DNA of 64,000 nucleotides from Pedobacter sp. UBA4863. GTDB lineage: Bacteria; Bacteroidota; Bacteroidia; Sphingobacteriales; Sphingobacteriaceae. Each line of letters begins with the position of its first letter. The stretch's first letter is position 1. Below, piece by piece: positions 44,497 through 54,054 of this stretch. The DNA lies in NCBI RefSeq assembly GCF_002399615.1, contig NZ_DHDZ01000029.1, forward strand, positions 67,364 to 131,363, written 5' to 3'. The translations under genes and the position numbers were made by a program. Below the pieces are notes generated by a model, which saw only the letters and a program-made list of their open reading frames with translations, searched no databases and was not told where the DNA came from.

Positions 44497-46089
44497 TTAT
44501 TCTGCCAATACAGGCTCTTCCTTTTTATTCTTGGTTTTGTAGGTGTAGCCTTCTGCTAATTTAGCAAAAGATTTTACTTGTTCCTCTTCCCATTGCTTAT
44601 CGGCATTAATTTCTTTTGCCATAATTGCAGCAACCGTAGCGCTCATTGCTATGGCGGCTTTAGCATCAATTATTAATACCCTTAGGCGTCTGCTCAATAT
44701 ATCCTCTACAGTTTCGGCCATTTCATTTCTTACGCTCCATACTACTTCTGCATGGGTGTAAGGAAATTCGGGATGTAGTTGCTGTGCTAGTGCTGGGTTT
44801 TGGCTAATTAAGGTTTCGATATGGTCTCTGTCAGATCCGTAGATGTTGAGGTACTTGGTATCAATAGCATTTTCGCAACCGTGTATAGACAACTGTTCCG
44901 TTTTGCACGCTGTAAAAGGTAGTTTAGCTTCTTTAATGGCTAAATCTACGGTTTCTTCTGCCATACGGCGATAGGTAGTCCATTTGCCTCCAGTAATGGT
45001 GATTAAGCCTTTTGCCGAAACCATTAACTTATGATCTCTGCTAATTTCCTTTGTGCTGTTGGCATTGCCATCGGTAGGGGCAGCTAATGGGCGTAATCCA
45101 GAAAATACGCTAAGAATATCGCTTTCTGTAGGTTTCGTTTTAAAATAACTTGCCGCGTTGTTTAAAATAAAATCTGTTTCCTCTTTTAATGCTCTAGGTT
45201 CTAGGCTGTGCTCATTCAATGGCGTGTCTGTAGTGCCTACCAATAAATGGTTGTGCCATTGTACTGCAAAAAGTACCCGACCATCAGAAGTTTGTGGTAT
45301 CATTAATGCCGCATCGCTATTTAAAAACTCTTTTTTAAGTACAATGTGTACACCCTGGCTAGGTCTTACAGTCTTTTTCGCTTTTGAATTGCTCATTTGC
45401 AAAATTTCATCTACAAATACCCCGGTAGCGTTAATCACCACTTTTCCATATACCGTGAAAGTTTCATTGGTAATGGTGTCAACGGTGGTTACACCTTTTA
45501 TGTGGTCACCGTCTTTAATTAAATCGGTAACTTTCATGTAGTTAATTAAGGTAGCGCCCTGTTCTTGTGCAGTTTGAGCAATGTTAATGGCTAATCGGGC
45601 ATCGTCAAAACGACCATCGAAATAGCGTATCGAACCTTTTAGACCGGTTTCTTTTACGCCAGGCATAATATGTAAGGTTTCGCTTTTAGAAAAATATTTA
45701 GAAGTACCGAAACTGAAACGCCCGGCCAACCAATCGTAAAGTTTTAATCCAATAAGGTATTTGGCAACCGAAAACCAATCGTAACAAGGAATAAGAAATT
45801 CTTCTTTGTGTACTAAGTGCGCTGCGTTTTTTTGCATCAAGCCTCTTTCTTTTAAGGCGTGTTTTACCAAGGCTATATCACCCTGCGCTAAGTATCTAAC
45901 CCCGCCATGTACCAATTTTGTACTTCTGCTCGATGTACCTTTAGCAAAGTCGGCTTGTTCAATCAATAACGTTTTTAAGCCTCTACTGGCAGAATCTAAA
46001 GCGGTCCCGAGGCCTGTTGCGCCACCGCCAATGATAATAATGTCCCACTCAGATTTGTTAATTAAGTTATGTTGATGTATTCTTTGCAT
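44497..46089 (-). CDS. glpD: Aerobic glycerol-3-phosphate dehydrogenase
   Basis: A 530-residue FAD enzyme that oxidises sn-glycerol-3-phosphate to dihydroxyacetone phosphate and reduces quinone at the inner membrane. The FAD dinucleotide fold is IIIGGGATGLGTALDSASRG; TSSRSTKLVHGGVRYL and ITGGKWTTYRRMAEE are GlpD signatures. First gene of glpD-glpK-glpF and divergent from glpR. It also provides the entry point for G3P imported by the GlpT-type carrier 14 kb away. Confidence 0.95.
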   Translation of the reverse strand: MQRIHQHNLINKSEWDIIIIGGGATGLGTALDSASRGLKTLLIEQADFAKGTSSRSTKLVHGGVRYLAQGDIALVKHALKERGLMQKNAAHLVHKEEFLIPCYDWFSVAKYLIGLKLYDWLAGRFSFGTSKYFSKSETLHIMPGVKETGLKGSIRYFDGRFDDARLAINIAQTAQEQGATLINYMKVTDLIKDGDHIKGVTTVDTITNETFTVYGKVVINATGVFVDEILQMSNSKAKKTVRPSQGVHIVLKKEFLNSDAALMIPQTSDGRVLFAVQWHNHLLVGTTDTPLNEHSLEPRALKEETDFILNNAASYFKTKPTESDILSVFSGLRPLAAPTDGNANSTKEISRDHKLMVSAKGLITITGGKWTTYRRMAEETVDLAIKEAKLPFTACKTEQLSIHGCENAIDTKYLNIYGSDRDHIETLISQNPALAQQLHPEFPYTHAEVVWSVRNEMAETVEDILSRRLRVLIIDAKAAIAMSATVAAIMAKEINADKQWEEEQVKSFAKLAEGYTYKTKNKKEEPVLAE

Positions 46090-46103
46090 AATTTATGGTA
46101 ATA

Positions 46104-46144
46104 AAACGAAACAATAAGCAATTATAAGTAATCAAAATCGAAAT
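46104..46144. promoter_or_regulatory. Candidate GlpR operator half-sites
   Basis: AAACGAAAC (46104-46112) and AATCGAAAT (46136-46144) share CGAAA cores 32 bases apart (three helical turns) in the glpD-glpR divergent gap. E. coli GlpR sites contain TTCG/CGAA half-sites. Suggestive only. Confidence 0.3.
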
Positions 46145-46231
46145 ACATAAATACTTTGGTAAAATATTTTATCTGCTAAAATGGCGAGGGTATTTATATT
46201 AATTATTAAATTGCGGTTAAATATAAACGCT

Positions 46232-46999
46232 ATGAGCATGACACTGGCCGAAAGGCATCAATTTATACTTAACCGTATTCAGCAAGATCAATACATTAAT
46301 GTGGTAGAGCTTTGTAAGCAGCTTAAGGTTTCATCGGTTACTATTCGTAAAGACTTGAAACTTCTAGAAGATAAACATTTATTGTTTAGAACCCATGGCG
46401 GTGCTACACTCAGTAATCCTTATACGGTAGATAGGCCGGTAAACGAAAAAGAAAAGATGCAATCGTCTGAAAAAAACAGGATAGGAGCTGCTGCTGCAAA
46501 ACTGTTAAAGGAGAACGACTCGATTGTAGTTGCTTCGGGTACTACTTTACTTTATTTTGTGAAAAGCATTCCTAACGGATTGAATTTGACGGTGGTTACT
46601 TCTTCTCTAAATATTTCTATTGAATTTTTGCGTAATCCAGAGGTCGAGGTGATTCAGTTGGGTGGTTTGCTTCGTAAAAGTTCGTCCTCGGTAATGGGTT
46701 CTTATGCGGAGCAGGTTTTGCAGGATTTTTACTTTAACACCTTGTTTTTAGGTGTAGATGGCATTGATTTGGAACATGGATTTACTACTACTAACGCCAT
46801 GGAAGCGCATTTGAACCGCCAAATGATCAAGGTTTCGCAAAAGGTAGTGGTGTTGGCCGATTCTACTAAGTTTGGTAAAAGAGGTTTTGGTAAAATATGT
46901 GGTTTTGAAGATGTAGATTATATCATTACCGATAAAGGAATTTCTCAACAGATGATCAATCACTTGGAAGGGCTGGGAGTTACCGTTACAGTAGTTTAG
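46232..46999 (+). CDS. glpR: DeoR/GlpR-family transcriptional regulator
   Basis: A 255-residue regulator. The N-terminal DeoR winged helix (LAERHQFILNRIQQ; VSSVTIRKDLKLLEDKHLLFRTHGGA) and the C-terminal sugar-phosphate isomerase-like sensor domain (IVVASGTTLLYFV, FLGVDGIDLEHGFTT, VVLADSTKFGKRGF) are complete. The ATG at 46232 is preferred over 46181, which would add an unrelated tail. Divergent from glpD, so the expected role is repression of glpDKF relieved by glycerol-3-phosphate. Confidence 0.88.
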   Translation: MSMTLAERHQFILNRIQQDQYINVVELCKQLKVSSVTIRKDLKLLEDKHLLFRTHGGATLSNPYTVDRPVNEKEKMQSSEKNRIGAAAAKLLKENDSIVVASGTTLLYFVKSIPNGLNLTVVTSSLNISIEFLRNPEVEVIQLGGLLRKSSSSVMGSYAEQVLQDFYFNTLFLGVDGIDLEHGFTTTNAMEAHLNRQMIKVSQKVVVLADSTKFGKRGFGKICGFEDVDYIITDKGISQQMINHLEGLGVTVTVV

Positions 47000-47024
47000 T
47001 TTCATTAGCGTAATTAGGTTGATG

Positions 47025-47056
47025 AAAAGCACTGCTTAAAGGTAGTGCTTTTTTTG
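47025..47056 (+). terminator. Rho-independent terminator after glpR
   Basis: AAAAGCACT (47025-47033) and AGTGCTTTT (47044-47052) around a 10-base loop, followed by more T. The gap from here to susC holds only the susC control region that I can recognise; 47057-47269 is AT-rich with nothing identified. Confidence 0.85.
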
Positions 47057-47269
47057 TGTTTTAGATTTCGTAACATTTCTTATTGCTTTCGAATTGATTT
47101 GGCATTTTTAATGGTATCGGTTTTAATATTGTGTTGAGGGTGTCTTAAAAAATATATTTTCATTTTTTTTTGATTATTTGAAAATTATATTTAGTTTCAA
47201 TTTGTTTTTATATTATTATTGCGAAATGTTTAGTAATATAAAACTAAACTAATTGTAATTGCGAATTGT

Positions 47270-47325
47270 TTCAAAATAGGTTAATGCCTAGTTAATGTAG
47301 AATTAACACAGGCAGCTTAGTTTTG
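47270..47325 (+). promoter_or_regulatory. susC promoter with Pho-box-like phased repeats
   Basis: Four 11-mers in exact phase: TTCAAAATAGG (47270-47280), TTAATGCCTAG (47281-47291), TTAATGTAGAA (47292-47302) and TTAACACAGGC (47303-47313). The -7 box TAGTTTTG is at 47318-47325. No -33 TTTG is present; the repeats occupy that place, as in an activator-dependent promoter. The architecture matches 30180-30221 upstream of the response regulator. The leader would be about 55 bases. Confidence 0.5.
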
Positions 47326-47382
47326 CGGCAATCGGGAAAAATTATAATTAGAAACTAGTAAATAACCCGATATAAATTAATT

Positions 47383-50300
47383 ATGGACAAAACAACTACT
47401 CAAAAGGCTAGCATGTGCCGACATGCCGCGGGGTGCGAAAGTATTCCCAAGTCGCAGCTTTCTGTATTTGGTATTTTGAAGAGGCTATCGTTTAAAAAGG
47501 TAAATGGCGTAAAATTGCTTTTTATTATGCTTTTTCAATTTTTGCTTTTACAGGGTGCTGTGGCTCAAAATTCTCAGAACATTACAGTAAAAGGTAACGT
47601 GCTTGACGAAAGCGATAATACTGGCGTTCCTGGTGTAAGTATTACTGATAACTCTAAAAGAGTATTAGGACTAACAGATGGTAAGGGTGAATTTAGTATT
47701 ACTATTGCTAAAGGAGCAACGGTTAATTTTAGTATGATCGGCTATACCACTTCTGCCAGAACTTTTTCTGATGCCCAAACTGGGGTTAATATTAGAATGA
47801 AATCTTCGACAAACGAATTGAATACCGTAGTGGTAACGGCGTTGGGTATAAAAAGAGAAGAAAGGGCCTTAGGTTATGCAACTACTACTATAGACAGTGC
47901 TCAGGTTACTAATGCAATCTCTAGTAACTGGACTGATGCACTATCGGGAAAAGTTGCCGGTTTGAATTTAGTTCGTAACAGTGGTCCTGCGGCTTCGAAT
48001 AAAATCATCCTAAGGGGAGAAAATAATTTAACAGGCGACAATGAGGCTTTAATCGTGATTGATGGAGTTGTAGCTTCTAGTAGTTCTAGGAGGACTGCCG
48101 CTACCGGCGGTGGTGCCTATGGTACGGGTGGTGATATTATGCCGGTAGACTTTGGTAGTGGTTTAAATGATTTAAATCCGGAAGATATTGAGAGTGTTAC
48201 AGTGCTTAAGGGGCCTGCAGCGTCTGCTCTTTATGGACAGCGTGGCGCAAATGGTGCTGTAGTTATCACTACAAAGTCGGCATCTAAAGATAAAAAGACT
48301 TTGGGTATAACTATTACTTCTAACAGTGCTTGGGAAGATGTAAACAGAAAGCCTGATAGACAGACAGAGTATGGTATGGGTAATCATGGAACTTCTACCT
48401 ATACTTGGGGTGTGGGTGGAGTGAGTGCTGCTTATGGACCAAGATTAAACCAAGGAATGATGGTTTATCAGTATGATCCAGCTACCAAAGCTAGGAGTAC
48501 CGAATTATCTCCATTTGTTTCTTACAAAGACCCTGTAGATGCTTTTTTTATAACAGGTTTTGAGCAGTCTAATTCTGTTACATTAGATGGCACTCATAAG
48601 GGAGTGGGTATGCGTTTATCTGCTAGTCATAGCAGCAGTGAATGGATTGTACCCAATACAGGTTTAGAAAGAACTAGTGTTTCCTTTAACGCTAACAAAA
48701 CGTTCTTCAAAAAATTAACGATTAACTTAAAAGCGCAATACAACAACAGGCATGCGGATAACTTGCCTAGTACAGGTTTCGGTAATCAGTCAATCATGTA
48801 CTGGTTTGCGTTTTCGCAACCAAATATTAATACAGATTGGTATCGCGATTATTGGGTGACAGGTAAAGAGTATGAGCAGTTTTCAGATTTGACAACAACC
48901 TTTCCTGAGGGGCCGTATGCTATTTCAGAGCAATACATTAATGGGCAACGTAGAAATGGTTATTTAGGTAACATTCAAGCAATGTATAAGTTTAATAAGG
49001 AATTAAGCTTAATGGTTCGTGCTTCTGGCGACTTAAACAATGATCTTCGTGAAACGAAACGTCCATTTGGTGCTAACGGTACCGGTTGGGCTTATGGAGC
49101 TTACCGTGTTAACAAAGTTAGATCTTACGAGGTGAATGCAGATTTTATGTTGAAGTATGAGAAGAAGATTAACAAAGACTTTAATGTAACAGCAACGTTT
49201 GGTGGTAGCCAAATGCGTAACGAATACAATAGACTTGAAACACGTGCCGATGGACTTACTGTACCTAATCTCTTCTTGTTAACTAATAACAGAAATCCAT
49301 TAGTGTACGTTCCAGATACATCTAGGTATAGAATTAATAGTTTATATGCAGCTGCTTCCTTTTCTTATAAAAATTATCTTTATTTAGATGTTACAGGTCG
49401 TCAAGATTGGAACAGTACTTTGGCAACCATCACAAGAACTGATAATGTTGGCTTTTTCTATCCGTCAGCTAGTTTGTCATTCATCGCTTCAGATTATTGG
49501 AAGTTACCTAAGAGTGTAAGTTTAATGAAATTTAGAGCTTCATTAGCTCAAGTGGGAAGTGGTAGTACTACTCCATACCGTACTGATTATTATTATCAAA
49601 TTGCTGATAATGGTTTGTATGGTCCGGGGGTTATGACTAATCCGAACATATTGCCAAATCCTAACTTAAAACCATTAATTACCACAACGGCAGAGGTAGG
49701 TTTAGATCTTAAAATGTTCAAAAATCGTTTGAACATTGATTTTGCAGCTTATTCTGGAAATACAAAAAACCAAATTCTTAATCGAATTATCGACAGGTCT
49801 TCTGGTTATAACGTAGCGGTGTATAACGTAGGTCGTGTAGATAATAAAGGACTTGAAATTGCTTTAAGCGCAACTCCTGTAAAGAGCAAAAGCTTCACTT
49901 GGACATTGAACGGAACTTTCACCGCAAATAGAAATAAAATTGTTGAGCTGGCTGATAGTTCTGTGGTGCTTCGTACTGGTGGTTTTGGTAACGGTGGACA
50001 GATTGTTGCGACCGAAGGTGGTAGTATGGGCGATTTGTATGGTAATGGGTTCCTGCGTTCTCCTGATGGACAAATTGTTTTCGATGAAGTTACCGGCATT
50101 CCAAGAATTAGAACCGAAGTTGAGTATTTAGGAAATACCATTCCTTTGTTCAGGTATAGCTTTGGTACAGGTTTTAATTACAAAAAATTTGGAGTTAACG
50201 TGTTGTTTGATGCACAAGTAGGCGCAGTTGGTCACTCTATGACCATGACACAATTGGTTCGTTTTGGTAAATCTACGCTTACATTGCCAGGTAGGGTAAA

Positions 50301-50694
50301 CGGCTTAGTTGGTAATGGGGTTGTTGAAATTAGAGATAACAATGGTAATTACACAGGTACTTACCGCCCTAACGATGTGTTGGCTACAAACATGCAAACT
50401 TATTACGAAGCTGTAGGTTATAATCAAGCGGAAGGCAGTATTTATAGTACAGATTATATAAAATTTAGAGAGGCTAATATCACGTATTCGTTTGATAAAA
50501 AGTTCTTAAATCGTATAGGTTTTAGTAAGATGACACTAAGCGCTTACGGACGTAACTTGTTTATATGGTCTCCTTGGCCTGGATTTGATCCAGAGTTTGG
50601 TACGCTTTCAGGTTCTGATATTCAACAAGGTTTTGAGGTTGGTCAATTACCTTCGACACGTACATTTGGTTTACGTTTAGTGGTTGGTATTTAA
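47383..50694 (+). CDS. SusC/RagA family TonB-linked outer-membrane transporter
   Basis: A 1103-residue TonB-dependent channel. A long N-terminal extension with two cysteines (CRHAAGC) precedes the signal helix (cleavage near VAQ, residue 62). A carboxypeptidase-regulatory-like domain (about 67-150), the plug (to about 300, with GLNDLNPEDIESVTVLKGPAASALYG) and a 22-strand barrel ending LRLVVGI follow. It imports a large substrate with its SusD partner 11 bases downstream. The neighbouring phosphodiester hydrolases suggest a phosphate-containing ligand. An ATG at 47413 could be an alternative start. A Pho-box-like promoter lies upstream. Confidence 0.95.
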   Translation: MDKTTTQKASMCRHAAGCESIPKSQLSVFGILKRLSFKKVNGVKLLFIMLFQFLLLQGAVAQNSQNITVKGNVLDESDNTGVPGVSITDNSKRVLGLTDGKGEFSITIAKGATVNFSMIGYTTSARTFSDAQTGVNIRMKSSTNELNTVVVTALGIKREERALGYATTTIDSAQVTNAISSNWTDALSGKVAGLNLVRNSGPAASNKIILRGENNLTGDNEALIVIDGVVASSSSRRTAATGGGAYGTGGDIMPVDFGSGLNDLNPEDIESVTVLKGPAASALYGQRGANGAVVITTKSASKDKKTLGITITSNSAWEDVNRKPDRQTEYGMGNHGTSTYTWGVGGVSAAYGPRLNQGMMVYQYDPATKARSTELSPFVSYKDPVDAFFITGFEQSNSVTLDGTHKGVGMRLSASHSSSEWIVPNTGLERTSVSFNANKTFFKKLTINLKAQYNNRHADNLPSTGFGNQSIMYWFAFSQPNINTDWYRDYWVTGKEYEQFSDLTTTFPEGPYAISEQYINGQRRNGYLGNIQAMYKFNKELSLMVRASGDLNNDLRETKRPFGANGTGWAYGAYRVNKVRSYEVNADFMLKYEKKINKDFNVTATFGGSQMRNEYNRLETRADGLTVPNLFLLTNNRNPLVYVPDTSRYRINSLYAAASFSYKNYLYLDVTGRQDWNSTLATITRTDNVGFFYPSASLSFIASDYWKLPKSVSLMKFRASLAQVGSGSTTPYRTDYYYQIADNGLYGPGVMTNPNILPNPNLKPLITTTAEVGLDLKMFKNRLNIDFAAYSGNTKNQILNRIIDRSSGYNVAVYNVGRVDNKGLEIALSATPVKSKSFTWTLNGTFTANRNKIVELADSSVVLRTGGFGNGGQIVATEGGSMGDLYGNGFLRSPDGQIVFDEVTGIPRIRTEVEYLGNTIPLFRYSFGTGFNYKKFGVNVLFDAQVGAVGHSMTMTQLVRFGKSTLTLPGRVNGLVGNGVVEIRDNNGNYTGTYRPNDVLATNMQTYYEAVGYNQAEGSIYSTDYIKFREANITYSFDKKFLNRIGFSKMTLSAYGRNLFIWSPWPGFDPEFGTLSGSDIQQGFEVGQLPSTRTFGLRLVVGI

Positions 50695-50705
50695 TTTTTA
50701 TAATT

Positions 50706-52361
50706 ATGAATAAGAATAAAAAAAATATAGCATACATACTACTAACGATTGTTGGGCTAAGTACGTTCTCTTGTACTAAAGACTTCACAAAAGTTAATGT
50801 AGATCCGCTAGGGCAATCAGAGGTTGCTCCAGAAAAATTACTAGCTCCTTCGTTAGTTAGTTTAATGAGAACAAACATGTTGAGGAATAGAAACTTCAAC
50901 AATGAATTGATGCAGGTTACAGTTGACCGTAATGAGGGTGAGGGAAGAGTGTTTAGATATGATGTGCGTGCAACACAAGCCGACAATACCTGGAATAATT
51001 GGTACGTTGCTTTAACGGACATCAAAGATATCTATAGGACAGCTGGCACTGATAAATATAAGAACACATCGTATCAAGCGATTTCATTGATTATTCAGGC
51101 GTGGGGATACCAATTGTTAACCGACACTTATGGAGATGTTCCCTACTCAGAAGCCAACAATGGTAAGGGAGATTTGATATCCGCCTCAAGCAGGATCATT
51201 CAGCCTAAGTTCGACAAGCAAAAAGACATCTATTTAGATTTATTTGAGAAGCTCGAAGAAGCTAACGATTTGTTAAAAGCTGGCGAGGCAATTGTAAGCG
51301 AAAGCGATCCTGTTTATAGCGGAGATGTAGCGAGATGGAGAAAATTAGGTAATTCTTTGTATTTGAGATTGTTAATGAGGGTTGCGCATAAAGCTGATAT
51401 TTCTGGAATTGCAATTCCTAGAATTCAAAAAATTGTTGACGGACAAGCGGGCGATTATCCGATAATGTCGAATAACCACTTTGGCAATCAAAAAGTTGGT
51501 AATAGGTATTATAACGATAGCGATAATGCTGTAATTCTTTGGAATGGTAACAATGCGGCTTCGGCAGTATATACTTCTCCATTTATGACTAATGTGCGTC
51601 CAAATGATTTCAGACTAGTGAATGTAGCTGAGTTTTTTGCAGCTAACTTAATCAATTGGAGACATCCTTGTTATATAAATATGGGTGCGCCTTCATACAC
51701 TTCTCGTTGGAGTTTTGATGGTGCTGATCCAGTGGAAAGTGGCTACGCTCCAAATACACTTGATCCAAACGGAAATTATATGCATTTTAATTCTGATCAA
51801 GATACTGATGGCTCAGGTACCTCAGCTAGAAAGAAGTCTTATAACTTACAAATAGATGCTTATACCGGAATTATTATGAATGTAGCTGAGTTAGATTTTA
51901 TCAAAGCTGAAGCTGCATTGAATGGTTGGATTAACGGAAATCCAGCAGACTTTTATTATCAAGGTATAGTAAATGCTGTAAACTATTGGAGACCCAATTA
52001 TTTTACTGGTGTAAATGATCCTAATTTTCAAACTTATATCACAGTTGGTAATTTAGTATATGATAATGCTCTTCCGTTACATAGTACAGTGTACGGCGTT
52101 AGAAGTAAAATGAATTCAATTCATTTGCAGAAATACTATGCAATGTTTCTGGTTGATTTCCAACAATGGTTTGAATATCGTAGAACAGGATATCCTGTTA
52201 TGCCGGTTGGTCCTGCAATAATTGCTTCTGGCCGTCAAATGCCAGCTCGTTTAAATTATCCTGTTATTGTACAATCAACAAACCCGACCAATTATAGAAA
52301 CGCAGTAGCTGCTCAAGGTGCTGATGATGTGAATACCAAGGTTTGGTGGCAAAAACCTTAA
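50706..52361 (+). CDS. SusD/RagB family lipoprotein
   Basis: A 551-residue surface lipoprotein (lipobox TFSC, Cys23). SusD-type TPR helices and the hallmark WGYQLLTDTYGDVPYSEA are clear, and the C-terminal part has the expected QKYYAMFLVDFQQWFEYRRTGYP. It belongs to the SusD/RagB superfamily (the SusD_2-like group, judged by the FTKVNVDPLGQSE opening). It caps the SusC channel and binds substrate. Translation is likely coupled to susC, and the next lipoprotein gene starts 24 bases downstream. Confidence 0.93.
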   Translation: MNKNKKNIAYILLTIVGLSTFSCTKDFTKVNVDPLGQSEVAPEKLLAPSLVSLMRTNMLRNRNFNNELMQVTVDRNEGEGRVFRYDVRATQADNTWNNWYVALTDIKDIYRTAGTDKYKNTSYQAISLIIQAWGYQLLTDTYGDVPYSEANNGKGDLISASSRIIQPKFDKQKDIYLDLFEKLEEANDLLKAGEAIVSESDPVYSGDVARWRKLGNSLYLRLLMRVAHKADISGIAIPRIQKIVDGQAGDYPIMSNNHFGNQKVGNRYYNDSDNAVILWNGNNAASAVYTSPFMTNVRPNDFRLVNVAEFFAANLINWRHPCYINMGAPSYTSRWSFDGADPVESGYAPNTLDPNGNYMHFNSDQDTDGSGTSARKKSYNLQIDAYTGIIMNVAELDFIKAEAALNGWINGNPADFYYQGIVNAVNYWRPNYFTGVNDPNFQTYITVGNLVYDNALPLHSTVYGVRSKMNSIHLQKYYAMFLVDFQQWFEYRRTGYPVMPVGPAIIASGRQMPARLNYPVIVQSTNPTNYRNAVAAQGADDVNTKVWWQKP

Positions 52362-52384
52362 TTCCTGAATTAAAATTAAATAAG

Positions 52385-53971
52385 ATGAGAAATTTTAGAA
52401 AATATTTTTTTGCAGCAGGTGTCGGATTAACACTATTTGCTGCTTGCAAACCGGATAACATACTCTTAGTTACTGGTACGCCAGGAACCTATATATCGAA
52501 CTTTGTATTGAAGAAAAATTATACGGGTTCTACCATTGAGTTAACTTCAGATAGATTATACGGTGCCACTTCAATTAAAGGTGTTGTGGTTTCCGATGCA
52601 TCGGCAGGAAATATGCCAGCGGGTTTGGTTGCTCTACAAAATGGGTATAAAATTGGAAATAGTGCAGATTCTATCAGAGGTATATTTGTAAACTTAGGAA
52701 GTAGTGCCGCAAACTATGTAGTTGGAGACTCTTTACATATTAATGTTCTAGGAGCTTCAATGGGTAAGAAAGATGGGGCTTTGCAAATTTTTAACATTGA
52801 TGCTAGCAAAGTTGAAAAAGTAGCATCTGGTAAAACATTCAATATACCGGTTGTAAATTCCAAAATGTTAAGGGATTCGCCAGTTTCTTTTGAAGGTAGC
52901 GTGATTACCCTTGCTAATGCTATTGTTAAGCCAGAACCAACTGGTACAGAGGTGATGAGAGGTGAGCATACCGTAGACGATTCGTTTGGCGAGTCGATAA
53001 TTCACACTGAAAATAACGCTACTTTTGCTGACATTCCACTTGTTGCTAGTGCTAATTTTACAGGTGTTGTTTTATATAAGGAGGTGAGCGGTGTAAACGT
53101 GCCACAAATTTGGGTTCGCAATGCTAATGATATCTTTGAACTTCCTGTAATTAAGCCTTCTGCAATCATCATTACAGGGTATTTGCCAAACCCCGCTAAT
53201 ACCTCAGGTGGTAAAGGCGATGGAAATTGGGAATATATCCAATTTATGGCAACTAAAGACATTAATTTCGCTACAACTCCATTCTCAGTTGTAACTACAA
53301 ATAATGCTGGTGCCAATACCCCAGCGGGTGTTCCTTTAAATGGTTGGGCAACCGGTGATTTAAGAACTTATAAATTCAATTTGACTTCCGGCACGGTGCG
53401 TAAGGGAGAGGTATTTTATGTGGGAGGTAGCAATAAAAACATTTGGGGCTTTTCAGCTACGGAAACCTCAACAGATATTTCTGATGCAAAGTGGATAGTG
53501 TCAAAAGACTATACAGAGTTAGCCGGTGATGATTTTGGTACTAAAACGAATAATTTATTGGCAAATAGTGGTAATATTGCTGGAATCGCCGTATTTGAAG
53601 GTATAACTGTAACCTCTGCTACCGTTCCATTAGATGTTATTATGTATGGTGGTAATGGAAATTACTATCAAAAAACTCCTGTTGAAGTTGGATATCGTAT
53701 CACAAATACAGAGTTCTATACTACAATTAATCCATCTAATAGATCTTCGCAAGTATTTTATGGTGCCGGTAGTAATACTTCTAAGTTAGGTTTTCAAACT
53801 GAACAAGCGGGTGGATTTGCTGGTGGATCATTCGTAAGATTAGGTGGTGTTTATAATGCTACAACTGGTCGTTGGGAAGCAGGTAGGTCTCGTAACAATA
53901 TCACAATGAGTTTTACAAGTACTAGAAGCGATATCGAGACTGGTGATGATATGACTAAACTTATAGATTAA
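52385..53971 (+). CDS. DUF5689 lipoprotein with C-terminal lamin-tail-like module
   Basis: A 528-residue lipoprotein (lipobox FAAC, Cys21); the ATG at 52385 is chosen over 52343 because it begins the signal peptide. Residues about 30-250 are a DUF5689-like region (SIKGVVVSD, SFEGSVITLANAIV, SIIHTENNATFAD). From about residue 260 a second module starts AIIITGYLPNPAN and includes FNLTSGTVRKGEVFYVGG, resembling a lamin-tail (LTD) domain. The same module forms the bulk of the protein at 54339. It probably sits on the cell surface as an accessory binding protein of the SusCD system. A terminator follows. Confidence 0.82.
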   Translation: MRNFRKYFFAAGVGLTLFAACKPDNILLVTGTPGTYISNFVLKKNYTGSTIELTSDRLYGATSIKGVVVSDASAGNMPAGLVALQNGYKIGNSADSIRGIFVNLGSSAANYVVGDSLHINVLGASMGKKDGALQIFNIDASKVEKVASGKTFNIPVVNSKMLRDSPVSFEGSVITLANAIVKPEPTGTEVMRGEHTVDDSFGESIIHTENNATFADIPLVASANFTGVVLYKEVSGVNVPQIWVRNANDIFELPVIKPSAIIITGYLPNPANTSGGKGDGNWEYIQFMATKDINFATTPFSVVTTNNAGANTPAGVPLNGWATGDLRTYKFNLTSGTVRKGEVFYVGGSNKNIWGFSATETSTDISDAKWIVSKDYTELAGDDFGTKTNNLLANSGNIAGIAVFEGITVTSATVPLDVIMYGGNGNYYQKTPVEVGYRITNTEFYTTINPSNRSSQVFYGAGSNTSKLGFQTEQAGGFAGGSFVRLGGVYNATTGRWEAGRSRNNITMSFTSTRSDIETGDDMTKLID

Positions 53972-53998
53972 TAAAAAACATTTCACTTATATGTTTTA

Positions 53999-54031
53999 AG
54001 CAACAGTTATATATTTAACTGTTGCTTTTTT
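53999..54031 (+). terminator. Rho-independent terminator after the susCD-DUF5689 operon
   Basis: AGCAACAGTTA (53999-54009) and TAACTGTTGCT (54016-54026) with a 6-base loop, followed by T6. Confidence 0.88.
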
Positions 54032-54054
54032 ATCGAAGATCAATAACCTAACAC

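Noticed and set aside
45158..45541. Forward open frame opposite glpD
   Set aside because: Shadow frame with Cys/Phe/Thr-rich composition and no start context.
46181..46231. Upstream ATG for glpR
   Set aside because: The extra 17 residues are unlike DeoR proteins, which begin close to the LAERHQ helix.
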